Positions 37,253-50,600 of a DNA stretch of 64,000 nucleotides are shown here, piece after piece (position 1 is the stretch's first letter; each line of letters opens with the position of its first letter). Where the stretch lies: contig JALGQZ010000007.1 in NCBI GenBank assembly GCA_023105745.1, positions 55,719,569 through 55,783,568 on the forward strand. Direction: 5' to 3'. The notes under the pieces were generated by a model, which saw only the letters and a list, made by a program, of their open reading frames with translations, made no database searches and had not been told where the DNA came from. The stretch comes from Austropuccinia psidii (Eukaryota > Basidiomycota > Pucciniomycetes > Pucciniales > Sphaerophragmiaceae). The position numbers and the translations under genes are program-made.

Positions 37253-38748
37253 TGTCAGGGTGAGTCTATGTAGTAGCTTAAAAATAGTAAATACAAACTA
37301 GCACTATGACTGTGACACACAAAAAATAAATAATAAATGGAATCTTCAGGTCCTACTGCTATGTGGTAACAGTGGCGATGAGTCTATTGAGGACCTGGGT
37401 TGCAATGCTCTAATATCTTTGACTGTAAAGAAACACTACAATAATTATATTTTAATTATATCAATATAATCCTAAGAGTACTACTGGTATAAGACAGTTT
37501 TACTACGTAAGGATGCTAATTCATTATAAGATGAGTCTTTTCCAGTGAGGAAAGACCTGCTTTTATCTCCTCTGAGGACTGTGAAAGACTGGTAGGCTCT
37601 TCACACGTCTACAGAGTGAAAATTTTCACTCTGGAGGCTGGGTTGTGGTTCTGTACCATCAATTCTGACGTCAGCATAGTCAGAATTGTGGTTTTTGGAC
37701 CACAAATGATCATTCTGGATCAATACAGGGTGAAAAAACTCTTCACAGGCCACGTCAGCACCATTGTGACGTGTCCAGAGTGTCTGGATGACTAATATTA
37801 GTCATTCTGGGCGGGTTTAAGCTTTAAACAACCATTATTTTAAGTATCAAGCCAGTACTGGTTGGTACAGGTTTGGTACAGACCAGTATTGGTCAAAATA
37901 CTTCCAACCAAGATATCTTAGTCAGTTTTTGAGATATCAAGAATCCAAGAGCACAGAATTGAAGGGCTTAATGAGCTCTTCAATTTGATATTATTCATGC
38001 TTACCCTTCTCTAAGATAGCAAAAGCTATAAGGACTTTAAGTTTTTGGATGTATTTTTGTACATCAGTATGAGGCTTCAAAACCTTCCAAGCCAGATATC
38101 TTCTCCAATTTAGAAGATATCTGTATTCCAATGATACAGTATTGTAGGGCTTGATTAGATCTACAGTTTGGTATACAACACTTTACAACTGTATGAATAT
38201 ATTCCAAAGATACAGGGGTTTCTTTATATGGTTAGTTTCAGAAATCCTGTATTTTGAGATGTAAACCTTTAAACCAAGATCCCTCTGTCAATTTTGAAGA
38301 TAGAGGGGTCTAAGGTATCTCAAATTAAAGCTCTCACTCAGACCTTCAATTTGGCTGTACTTTTGTACAGTTTTGTACAAGCCCTCCTACACCTTTGAGG
38401 GGTTGTTGGTGGAAAAAAGGTGGTATAATGGTATCTCCTGATTTAGGAGTGCTACAGATGAATAGATGATACCATTGGATAGCTCTACCTTAGAGCTTCA
38501 AGAAAAAAACCATTCTGGTTGGGGTTTCATGAAATATGTATAAGTTAGATTAGAGGCTAGAATAAGAGTTTTTGCTTATTTGGTCTTATCTTTGATAGGG
38601 CATATCTTTGTCCTTTCTTATTATATTTGAGGAGGTTTCCTCTTTATAATTTACTTGTATTGGCTATATTTGTCCAATACTCCTCATACCATTACTTATG
38701 GTATGTTGGATGTCATGCTGGTGCTCTGTTTTGAGTCACAGGCTGACA
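37253..38748 (-). repeat. Family II solo LTR in element B integrase
   Basis: Plus-strand text starts TGTCAGGGTGAGTC and ends GTCACAGGCTGACA, with TTGAT duplicated at 37248-37252 and 38749-38753. It is inserted opposite to element B, between the first and second catalytic Asp of integrase. It is 1496 bp. Confidence 0.92.
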
Positions 38749-39780
38749 TTGATAGATACAGAAAATTTCCAATGTTCTTACTATTTCATAAAGACAAAAC
38801 ATCTATGGAGACAGCCATAATGATATGGAATAAAGTTTTCAGCCACACAGGCTTATTCCAAAATATCATAAGTCACAGAGACCCAAAATTCACTTCAGCA
38901 TTATGGACAAACCTCCATCACTTTTTTGGAAAAAAGTTATCATTCTCAACAGCTTACCACCCTCAAACTGATCGTCTAGCAGAAAGAATGATACAGACCT
39001 TAGAAGACATGATCAGAAGATTCTGTCCTTATGGACCAGAATTCAAAGACTCTTATGGCTTTATCCATGATTGGTGTACTTCAATACCAGCTCTTGAACT
39101 GGAATATAAAACATCAATCCATTCTTCAACTGGAAAAACACCAACAATGTTAGAAAAAGGTTGGAATCCAAGACTCCCTTATGATACCCTCAAAAAGGAC
39201 TTAGTGGATATACATCCAACAGAAATCAGTTTTAAAATAATGCTTCACAAAGCAGGACATCATTCAAACAGATGTATGAAAGACTGTTTTAAATATGCAA
39301 AAGAGAGATGGGATAAAAGTCATAAACCACCTGACTTTAAATTAGGATACTTGGTCTTAGTATCAACTCTGAACTTCAATAATATCAAAGGCCCAAAGAA
39401 ATTTAAAGATTCCTTTTCAGGACTATTTATGATGAAAGCACTACATGGACCTAATTCTGTGCAATTAGAGCTAACAGGTGAACTTCCGAACAAACACCCA
39501 GCTTTCCCTGTAATTCTGATAAAACCATACAGCTCAAGTGAAAAAGATTTATTTCCACAGAGAAATAAACCCCCACTTGAAATCTCCCCTCTAGAGGAAG
39601 GAGAAGAGGATAAAATTGTAAAAGTCCTTAAAAAAAGGAGGACAAGAAACAAAAAAGAAAGGGAATACCTTTTGAGGTATAGAAACCCAACTCAAGAAGA
39701 TGAATGTCTACTTGAGAAAAATATAACTAATTCTGATTAGCTACTAAGAAGGTTCAGACATGAAAGAAGAACTAAAGAAT
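38749..39780 (+). pseudogene. Element B integrase core and chromodomain
   Basis: After the solo LTR the frame resumes at RYRKFPMFL. The second DDE site reads ISHRDPKFTS, so the catalytic Asp is replaced by His. The Glu motif reads RLAERM. The C-terminal module (LVLVSTLNF) and a chromodomain (YLLRYRNPTQEDECLLEK) follow, ending at 39740 where the family has an Asp-Lys pair. It is inactive. Confidence 0.88.
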
Positions 39781-39902
39781 AAAAGAGTTAAGCATTATTG
39801 AGCTTCAATACTAAGAAAGTCTAATTAAGAGGTAGGACAGTGGAGGATACCCTAATTAACTATATCATATTGTAGTACAATCTTTTTTTTGGTGGTATGG
39901 GA

Positions 39903-41768
39903 TGTGAGCGTTTGAGATATGACCACATATCCAAAAAGGTCACAAGAAAAACTTCACAATAATTATTCCTCCAAATAATTATCTTGAAATAAGTAAAAAT
40001 ACCATAAAAAACATAAATTCTTAATTAACTTGGAATATGATTGATAAACATTTGAAATAGGTTACACCATTGGATTCCCTATGATAAAACACATATATAA
40101 TAACTAATGAGTAATAAGATAAAAAATGGAATAAAAAGGAATAAATTCTTCTTTATCTCAGAAACCAATGGATCAACATGTGAAACAAAATGCACCATTA
40201 GATTCCCCATGAAAAACTACACATAAAACAATTTTATGTCATCTCTCTAAAGTTAATACTTAAGCAATTAAGCTGAATATATGCACTTTTTTGGTCAGTG
40301 CATACATTCATGGTTTTTAGCAAATATCTCATGAAATATAAATGATAGAGAGTTAAATCAAAAACAAAGCTAACACGTAATTACTTTTAAAACACAGATA
40401 AAGGTTATAACTTGTAAGGGTTTATTGAACAAAATTGACCACTTTGTTGTGAAAGTTGTCCAAACTTAAGAAAAGTGGATATTCAGGCTGTATGAGCTCA
40501 TATGTAAATAATGACATATTGTTTATCATAATATTCAAGGTAAAACCCCCTGAAATCATGGTTTGAAGTTTAAAATATTGAATTTTGACAGAAAAGATAA
40601 GATACAAGAAGAATCATCAAAAATAAATTTTTAATTATGTAATGATATTCTCTCGGCAGTTTAATAAGGACATGCTAAGCTATCACAATTAACCCTGTGA
40701 ATGGCTTTACTGTTTATAACTTAACATTTATTAATTATCAAAGTTTAAGCTTAAAATCAATCATTCATGATCACTCACTGTGAACTCATTTTAAGTTTAT
40801 CAGTTATATAAGCTATAAAACTGGTTAGTACTATTAAATTCTGATTAATAATAATAAAATCCACAAAGCTTAGGCTTCTTCTAAGCCTATTATGTCATCA
40901 AACGTAGAGTTATAGTGATAAATCTAAATAATGGCGTAATAATGAGATAAGGTGGTTTGCTCATGATGTAATCCTCACTAAACCTTAAAATATTGATCAA
41001 TTCCAGTAGATACTATCATTACACGTCTACTAGAACCCTTCTGGACTCTAGAAGGGAGGAATTTACTATAAATAGAACCCTTTTTACTCTATTTCCCCCT
41101 CAGACACAACAAAAATATTAAAAATATCAAAACAAAGGTAAAAACTTTCTTCTTTTTATATAAAACTATTATATACTGAAAGAATCAAGTTAACATTTAT
41201 TATAATCATCAACTTCAATGTGATGAAATCAATTCTTAATTGTTTTTGTTAAAATTTCTCTATAAATCTCTATTTCACATAAAAATAATAATACTTGTAA
41301 TTTCTTATAATTTTTATTGTTAATACAATTTAAATAGGTTGTATTTATATTATTTGGCATAAAATCTCTCAGATTTATTATATCAAGTTTCAAAAGTAGG
41401 TTATTCCTCCTTTTATAATAATTTCTTTACTAATATAAATAGTATTTATATTAATATATAACCTTAATATTAGTAGTATTGCTGTTATAAATTCTTCTTA
41501 TTATGAAAAACAGTTATTTTACGCCTTTATTCCTTGTTTTTTACAATAATGAAAAGCTTTCAATATATTAATTATTAGATATTAAGACATTTATTTCAAT
41601 TATATTATCATATTTTTTTAATAATATAATTATTTTATGCCATAATTATCTTAATTCTTCATTAATATAATTTTTTTTAGCTTATTTATTAATTTCATAA
41701 GGACATTCATAATACATTAAGTGGAATATTAGTAATATTCACTTATTGTTTCATAGTCAAACCTTACA
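39903..41768 (+). repeat. 3' LTR of element B
   Basis: It starts TGTGAGCGTTTGAGATATG and ends CAAACCTTACA. It is preceded by a purine tract GGTGGTATGGGA. It differs clearly from the 5' LTR, including deletions near 40100 and 40410. Confidence 0.9.
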
Positions 41769-42736
41769 TGCATTGTGTTATTTTGAGTGTTGATAAATCC
41801 TATTACAATCTTCCAGTAGTTCCCTTGTTAGCTGCACCTGGTGGAGGAGCTCAACAGAATGAAAATCCTGTTGCTTCTACTTCTTCCTCTACATATTGAA
41901 ATAGTTTCAATCCTTACCAGTCTAATTTGTTTTGTTTTCTAGGCAAGAAAAGGTCTTGATTACTTATAGTATCTACTAATATTTGAATGTTATTCCATAA
42001 ACACTAAATTGATTATACATGAAATTTAACACATGATTTTGTTCATTAATAAACAGCATTGCTGAAAACACCCCCTTGCAATTTTCACTTCATTTACCAA
42101 CAAGAAATATTGTAAGTTATCAATTCTAAGATATACCTTTGAAAGTATTAAATCATATTACAGCAAATAGAAAGCTATAATGAGTAAAGAAAGTGAATTA
42201 CCTGTGATAAAAAACAGCTTCCCAATCTTTTTCAGTAGCAACTCTATGCAAATTTAATTCAATAACTCTTCCAATAATTTTATTTTGATTATACTTTATT
42301 ATTCTTCAGTGATTTTATTCCAGAATAAATAAATGAATAAAAATCATAATTATATCTTTCCACTCATTTTTGATTAATTTTTCACTTCCACATTTATCTT
42401 GAAATGAAAATGACATTTGAAGCACCTTCTATTTCAAAATAATCCACTTTTTAGCTAAAAGCATACATTATTTTTGAAATAAATTACTAAAGTGTTTCAA
42501 AAATTTTCCTTTTCCCAATCATTTTCATGAAACTTTCCCAAAAAATTTAGTTTCAATACAATGTTTTTCTATGAATAATTTTTAATTTTCCTATACTATT
42601 TCCAGAAATAAAGATAGCTCATATTACCTGCACTCTTATATACAAAAAAGTAGCATAAAGCTCCATGCTCTTTAAGTAAAGAAGATTTTTATTCTATGTG
42701 AGGTGAAGAATGTCAGATTGGCCTTTTTGGTAATTA
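41769..42736. other. Unassigned AT-rich region
   Basis: I see no supported gene, repeat boundary or RNA gene here. Confidence 0.4.
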
Positions 42737-44370
42737 ATGTTTAGTCTAAAGGCCAAAATACATATGATTGAATCTTTTACTTACCACAATGATACTTCTT
42801 TGATATTTTTCCATAAAACAGCATCATATTGGGGATGGCATATTGACTCATATGATACACATAACCATGAAAGCATTTCCAAAAATTATTCTGTATTTGA
42901 GAATCTGACCAAATTAGCTTTCTCTTTGATTCTTTATCTTTGGAATGAAACTACAGCTTGAGCTCCAAAATAAATTGATATATATACTTCAAAAATTTAA
43001 AGAATCTTTCTTTAAATGACATTGTACACTTCTTTGAATAAGCTTATGCTTTGGGTAAAAAATATGATATCCCTTAACAAATTTATCAAGCAAAATATGA
43101 TTATTGATCAAAGAGATGTGTGGGCTCCTTATAAAACTGAACCCTTCCATTCACAGGAATTTATATACATATACAAGTTAATGTTTCATATTCATAAAAA
43201 ATTTATATACTATTAAAATCTGACTTCAAATTGTCAACAGATATATATTTGTTCACCTTATCAAATTAATTCTGAATTTCTTCATATTCATTTTATTTCA
43301 TTATTTCTGAATTTTTTTCAAAATTCTTTCTCAATCTCCACAGTCTTTTCAATAAATATTAGTGAAACAATGACATCTTATCTTCCTCATATTGCAAAAA
43401 CTAGGACCATAAATAAGTACATATCACCTTTTCTTCCTCGTTCTGGGTCACAAAGCCATCTTTGTATAGTCCATTTTCTGAAGATGATTTTAAATATGAG
43501 TCTCCACAATGGAGTAAAGCCACCATTCCCCACACAAGAACAGATTTATTCACTCATTCTCCCACCTTTTCCTATTTTTCATCAAAAAGAAAACTTTTTA
43601 AACTTTGAAACTAATGACCAAGCTCTTTATGGTGGAAGAAATGCATTTCTGAAAAATACAAAGCTGGATTTTAAGCTAAGCTTGCATCATATGGAATCAC
43701 AATCCTGGCATTTTCTTTGAATTGACATTCACTGACTATGTGGGATAAAGTTATGATTGCAATAATTATAAAACACCTGAGTTTTTATTTGAAGCAAAGT
43801 TCATTTTCAGAATATGCATTGGATAAAACTGCAAAACAGAATGAAGTATTAATTGGAGCTCTCATTGAATCGTGGCTAAGAGGACAAAAAGATCAATTTA
43901 TAAATCCTAGAAGAAGAACATCCAAATACAAGAAATAATTTAAAAAACCTTTTTTTCCCTCTCCTTCCATTGATTTTAAAAATAGTTAGAATTTTACTCA
44001 TCAATGTAACATCCTTTAGATTTTTGAAAATTGTGAAAAAATTCCAACTCATCTTTATGGAAGTGAAATTGCAAATCTTATAGTTCCATCAGAGGAATTC
44101 TGCTCCAAAAATGAAGAAGATAAAAACAGAAACTCTAATTCATTTTTTTTGAAATGGAGGAGAATCAAATACACAAAGCTTCTTCACAATCTGGACAAAA
44201 AAACTATAAACTATACAATTCAAATGAAGGGGTGTAACAAAGCCAGAAATTGCCTTGAGGCACACAGAAGCTATAATGAAAAGGCTCCACCACATGATGG
44301 CATAAAATGCCCAAATCTACCATTGAATTTTTATTCTGAAATTTTTAACAGATCTTTAACAAAAAATTAA
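42737..44370 (+). pseudogene. Cluster of decayed plus-strand reading frames, unidentified
   Basis: Three frames at 42737-42961, 43016-43216 and 43370-43720 lie in the same phase and are separated by a few stops. Two more (43738-43938, with ESWLRGQKDQFINPRRR, and 44149-44370, with CLEAHRSYNEKAPP) lie in other phases. The residue mix looks coding rather than random AT-rich DNA. I recognise no family; it may be an old gene or transposon. Confidence 0.3.
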
Positions 44371-47160
44371 ATAATATTGATAAGCCCCAGGGATCCTTTC
44401 CATAATCTGGAGAAAATAGCCAATTCCATTAAATTGGAAACTGTACAATGATCAAGTTAGATCTTTCATTGATTAGTCTTGTTATATTTCTTTTATCAAT
44501 ATAAATACAAATTAATTAATATTTCTATTAGAATATCTCTTTTCTGTTTAATTTCTTGAATAATAAGAATTTTTATGCAAAATCATCATTTAACTCCCAT
44601 TTTCATATATTATTATTCCAATGTTTGCACTTTTCTTTCATTAAGTTGTGACAAAATCTTATATTCTATTCAATCTAGCCCTTCCTCAATTTTGTAACTC
44701 AACAAGTACAGATCAACAAAGCCATACTAAATTGGGGCTCATGATTGAATGAACTTCTTTGGAGTTCAAAATTGGAATTAGAAATGGAATCACAAAGATG
44801 TTTTTATATAATTAAGAAAATACTCTTTCAGGGGATGATAGGGATCTTTTTCAATCAGTGAATCTTTTCTTAGGATTATCTTAGCCAATTATTTTGATTT
44901 TATCCCTCTAAGAATTTTTAATTTCTTCAAATGAAAAATTTGGAAATAATTTTTATGCATCATCACAATTTTTAATTATGAAAAGACAAAATGATGTGTA
45001 TCTTATGTGGCTGTGATTCATTTGACTCATTATTTCTTATTTATTCTTTAAACATAAGCTTCTTGGTAATTCCACAGTAGGTCTTGTTAATTTCAATTAC
45101 TTGAACTTCATATTTAAGTATAATCGAGTATTCTTCAACAATTTGACTTATTTATCTTTCTAATTGATTAAGAGGAACTTTTATGTAGAAATACAATAGA
45201 ATTACTGTTATAGTTTTTTGGTATTTAAGGATAGGATATATGGAGCTTTCACATTTTCTTATTTACTTATGTAAAATTTGTGATTGATTTTCAGGAAAAA
45301 ATGCTGTGTGGTAATTTCTAAATCTCAAAAATTAAATGTGAGATTTGAGAGAAGTTTTTGATTTGAAATGTGTAATTTAATATCTTTGACTCAGCTATTG
45401 AGATGACTTTCTGAATAACTTGATATTTAAATCTATCTTATATGTTTGAATTTGATAAGTGTAAATGACAAATGTTTTTTTTATTTTGATGATAAAAAAA
45501 TGTTAAAGGTTTTCCTCAAAATCATAAATTAAGTCTAACTCATATTATACATTAGGTATTCAATAAATTTTATTTATTTTTTTCAATAATATTTGGGATT
45601 CACTCCAAAAACCATTCCCCAAAATGCTTGTCAAAATTATGATTTTATTAATTTAAAAATAAAGCCTCTGGTACTTGGCTTCATAATAATTTCTTATTTA
45701 TGATAGATTAATGAAATTCTCATGAGATACATTTTAGCACCATTTAAAATAAACTGTTAACAAAATATCAATTTTGTCCCATGATTTCTTGTTTAGTTTC
45801 TATAATTCTTCAGATCTGATAGATTTTTTCCTCTTTGATCATGTTTTTACTTGATTTTTTTTCTGCTTGAGATTGTGTATCAATTATATCCTTGGTTCAA
45901 TATATATATATATATAATGGATTGTAGCTTTGGTGGGATTAAAAAGCTCCTTTATCATAATATAGTAATATTTTTTTGTCATTTATTATTTCTTATTTTT
46001 ATTTATTATCAATCATTGTTATGTATAACTATTAATTATTGATTAATGTTAGCTATACTTCGCAAAATATTAAATTCAATGAAAAAAATAAGCTTTTACT
46101 CATTCCATGATAACAAAGACATTGTTTTCAAAAGAAAAAAATATGAAGCTTTAATCTCAATTACCTTTACCCACATACCACGGGTATGATGTGACTGAGA
46201 ATTTTTTGAAATGTAATTAAAGAGCTGTATCTCAATTCATTTCTAGAGACAAGAATACTTGAGATTATTCTAAAACTTTTTACATTTACAATTAAATCAT
46301 CTTTGCCTGAGATCATGCAGCAGCATTTTGCTAATGATGAGGGTGGATTAAGAATTTGGCAATTTTAAGTTTGCTAGAGTTTTGCTTTCCAATCCCTTAT
46401 TTTACACCATGCTGTTTCTGAAAACTAAATTATCTTTTAGCTAAACTAACTTGTTAATAATACACCCATGAGTCCAACTGTGCATGTCTTACCTCTATGT
46501 CTAGTGACCCTTCTTCTGGAATTCCTTATCATGATTCTGTTGGCTCAATGTTTTTGACAAGGCTTCTTCTTTTTGAAGGTAGTTTTTTGAATTCATCATT
46601 CATTTTGCTAGTTTTATTCTTCCAAAAACCTTTCTTTTTTCCTCATTTTCTACTTATAGATCTGTTGCTATTTTAACAAAAATTCCTTTTGATTCTGATT
46701 TTTATATCATTTTCCTATATCAATTTCAAAATCAAAAAAAGAAAAAGAAGTTTCAATCCATACTTTCTTCTCTTGTTCCAAGAAAAAATTATGTCAGAAA
46801 AAACAAAAAGGAAAAGCAATCTTAGCACAGCTTGAAAAAAACAAAGAACAAAAACATTTTCTTTGTTTTTTCCACTTTAAGAAACAAGAAAATATAACTC
46901 AAGGACTTATTTCAATATATTGTTGGGTATGAAGTGTTTTTTTTTGAGAAAAAAAAATATTTAAAGAAATCTAAAATATGATTACTATAGTTTTGAGTTG
47001 CAGCTCAATCAGAATAATCGTCTAAATATATGGTTGATTATGATAATGGTGTTTTTTTGCAAAACGAAAAAAAAAATCAGTTCGAATCTGTTAGAAATTT
47101 TAAAACCTGAATGAAAATAAAAATAAACTTTACAAATCAAGCTACATATTTCTTAAAAAA
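44371..47160. other. Unassigned AT-rich region
   Basis: Long AT-rich stretch with a TA microsatellite near 45901-45917. No supported coding or element boundary was found. Confidence 0.4.
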
Positions 47161-47695
47161 AGTTATAAATAGTTAGTTGTGGTGCCCACTGAAGAGTCTA
47201 TGGCAGCTTTACTCAATGCTATACAATGTCCCACGTGCGAAAGTTTGTTTTCAGCAGCGAAATACGGCTATGTGACTTAATAAAGCAAACTTATAACCTT
47301 CTTGGTCGAAGCTATTTTCTTGCTATGCATAAGGCGTTCAATGAAATGGCTTTCTAGGACACGGAAACAATGAGTGTTTTTCAAAATAACTAAGACAATT
47401 CAACTGCAGTCTTCGAGACAGACAAATCATAGTTTCAGGGAATTCGGACTACTTCTTTTAAACCTGCTTTCAAAAGCTTGTTTATAAAACACGGCTACCA
47501 TAAGTAAGTGTTTCCTATTGGCAGGATGCCTATATTTATATCTATATTTCCATGGAAAACTTCAAAGTGTGGAGCACTTTGTTTCACAAAAATGGCCACA
47601 ACTGAGGGTAAGAATACAATGATGTAGAACGACGAATTTGACCAAGAAAAAGGAATACTCATATTTGAGTTTTTAGCTAAATTGAGAGAGAAGGG
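47161..47695. other. GC-richer 3' flank of the mannosidase gene
   Basis: Base composition changes here: CpG dinucleotides reappear and T/A runs end. It probably includes the 3' untranslated region of the minus-strand gene. No ORF is supported. Confidence 0.4.
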
Positions 47696-50600
47696 CTATC
47701 GCCTTTGCGAAGGTTGGCTTGGTGAGGTAGGTGGGAAGCCGAATCCACCCGGAGAAAGTGATTGTGGCAACGGCCCACCACATCCCTCCGCTTTACTTCG
47801 GTCAGAAGTTAACACCATTTCCAGCTCACCCCCTTTGCGAAAGAGCTGATGAAAGTCTACTTGGCATTTTGAAGCTAATGCCTTTCCGTTTAACTTGACC
47901 TCGCTAATGAATGCAGCAACTCCATTTGGGATGGGGTCAGCGTTACTAGCAGGATCGAAATTAGTCACTTTGACCGTGGTAGAAACATTGAGATATGGGT
48001 TGTGGATGGTATAACGTGGTACCCAGGGGGTGCTGATGAGATACTCGGTAGTAGACGGAACTGGATATAGGCCTAAAAGGTGAAATAGCAACCATGTCGC
48101 CATCGCCCCATTATCATCATTACCGGCTATTCCCAGAAGACTATCAGTTCCATCTCTCAAGAGCACTAATGCACAAAAAAACGCTTGCTAACGTATGCCA
48201 CCGGGTCCAATGTTGAAGTGTTTTAATACAAGAGAGCGAATACGTGATACGGCGAGAGTGGGCCGATTAGCATAATGATATGCGACTGGAGTCTATGATT
48301 GAGAGCTTGGCATCAGTAGAGATGGCGATTTTGTTAAAGAGAAGGGCATTTACTTGAAATGCAGGTTCATTGCCTGGGTTATAATAGCCTTTGTCAAAGA
48401 AATGCTCCAACCGACGCAAAAATGTTTCTGCGCCCCCATGAAGCTCGATCAAGTGACTAGTATCATGAGGAGCGAAATAACTGTACTCCCAAGAGCTACT
48501 CTAAACGACCAGATATACTTGTTTCATCATTCTATTCCATCAAATTATCCAAAATCGGAAAACAGTGCTGACCTCATAAAATCCTGTGTCCGCTCCCCAA
48601 TCTAGGAAACATTGGCGATTAGGATTTTTATCTTTAGGAGAACATGCGGCTGGGTCGATTTTAAAAAATGTGCCATTTCCCCATCGCTTTTGAAAAAACC
48701 CTATGTATTTTGGGAAAAGACTATTGTACTTAATTACAAATTATTTATGAGAATAACAATAAATAAAGCTATTTACCACTGAAGCCATCAGAGGTGGTAT
48801 CAGGATCCCAAACGTTACGGTACCATAGCGACCTTTGTGAATACTTTTTTGCTGCGTCTTTATGTCCTAAGACTCGAGCCACCTGGGCAATCGCAAAGTC
48901 GTTGAAGGCATACTGTTTTCAAAAGGCAGAAAAGATGTCTCAACCAATAGCTCAAATTGAACGACTGTTTCGACAAGGGGCGCACTACAGAAATTTAAGC
49001 GCACCTCAATTGTTCTGCTTGATTCTCTGGTGTTCATTCCACTGCTATGTCCATCGCTTTCTCCGTAGGGGATAAAGCCAAATTTTCTATGCTCACAAAG
49101 TTTTCTCAGCCTTATGAAGCATAGTTTGACAAAATCAAAATTGCACGGTCACCAACTTGTATAATGAATTCTGACGGCCGTGGGTTAACCAACTTTAGAT
49201 GAACAAAACGTTAGCTGGCGAAAGCTTGGATGGACTAACAGAAGAAAATGACATACTCAGCAGGAGTTACCTCGCCGTCATTCAGCAAAGCTTTATACAT
49301 GTCATCCATTGAGACTCCAAGTTCAAGTGCCAAATCGTGATACTTGACGGCGAAATCGGCCAAAACGTTTGTGCCACTAGACCCGCCTTGAATGTAGCCA
49401 GCAACATTGTTTGCTCGGCACTCAGGAACAGCCCTGAGGAATCGAATATTTTAAGTCATACACTTTTGAGGGAAGCCCTCACGAGGCTGATAAGGAATAA
49501 AAACCTCGGCGTACCCTGTTTTTCGCCAACCATCAATATAGTTTTCGGCAATCTGAGCTGACTCAACAGGTGAGTGAAGATTCATCCAAGGAAAAAAAGT
49601 ACGAAAGGTATCCCTATGTGTAGCCCAAGAAACGTTAGTTATGGTTTTGTACTTGCTTTTCTCAAGAACTCAAAACCGAGATAGATCTACCATGTGCAAT
49701 ATAAAGAATCAAAGTAAGGTGATTTGGTGTTGAGGAATGGTCCTACGAATATAACGCAGCTCAATCCATCTCGCATAGAATCAAGCCATAGCTGAACAAT
49801 ACTACTTACCCTGGCCTTCTCCAGTCGCGTTATGCGGTGTCAAAAATGAGCGATACATGCTAGTATATCTACGACAAGATTGGTCAGTTGAGAAGTTAAT
49901 TCAGCTTAAGTCAAATAATACTTACAGCATGACAGCCAGCTCTGGCTTGATCTCTGCTAAGGGAATCTCAAGTCGTCCCAACTTTTCATTCCATAATCGT
50001 ACACTTTCTTTTCGAACTTCCTCAAAGGACGCATTTCCAACCTCTGCCTCCATGTTGGTACAGGCTTGGTCAGCTGATACGAAGGAGACACCTAGCCGAA
50101 GCTCGACCACATTGACAGACTGAGGATAGGAGAATATGACACCGCCATCAACTCCAGACGAAGAAAGTTGCGTCTGGTTTATCAAGATATTTGTTTCCGC
50201 TGGCCTATTTCGATCATTTCAGATGGTTTAGCATACAAGGAGAGTCGAGCGTTCAGATAACGGCTAAATTTGTGGACCTACCACCCGGAAGTCATAGTCC
50301 AAACTCCGTAGTTCTCCAAGGGTTGCTTTCCATTTTCGGTGAGATCATAACACGCAAAGGCCTGATAGTTGGCTGCTCCGGGAGCGAAGCTACGGAGGGT
50401 AAGAGCATTCACCAATCAGAGAAAACGAATGTCGACGAAGACAGGGTTATGATATCGGACCAACCCTGATGGCCATATGCCTCCAAGTCGCACGCGTCCG
50501 GAAGCGGGATCAATTGTCAAGTTGCCACCTAAGAAAATTGATTTATTAGCTGTTTGAAGGGAGAATGAGCCTGAGACCTAGACTCACTTTGAAAGCGACC

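Larger units (their letters stand above)
27963..41768 (+). mobile_element. Element B: old, decayed family I Gypsy element with two nested solo LTRs
   Basis: Plus-strand element with LTRs 27963-29871 and 39903-41768. Gag, protease, RT, RNase H, integrase and chromodomain remnants lie in order between them. Two family II solo LTRs interrupt it: 31939-33903 in gag and 37253-38748 in integrase. The two LTRs differ by many substitutions and small indels, and the coding region has many stops and frameshifts. It is therefore clearly the oldest family I copy here. Confidence 0.92.

Noticed and set aside
27958..41773. TGAAG/TGCAT as a target duplication of element B
   Set aside because: Only three of five bases agree, which is too weak to claim, although decay could explain it.
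49857..50469. Plus-strand ORFs inside the mannosidase gene
   Set aside because: They lie opposite well-supported GH92 exons 8-10 and lack conservation cues of their own.
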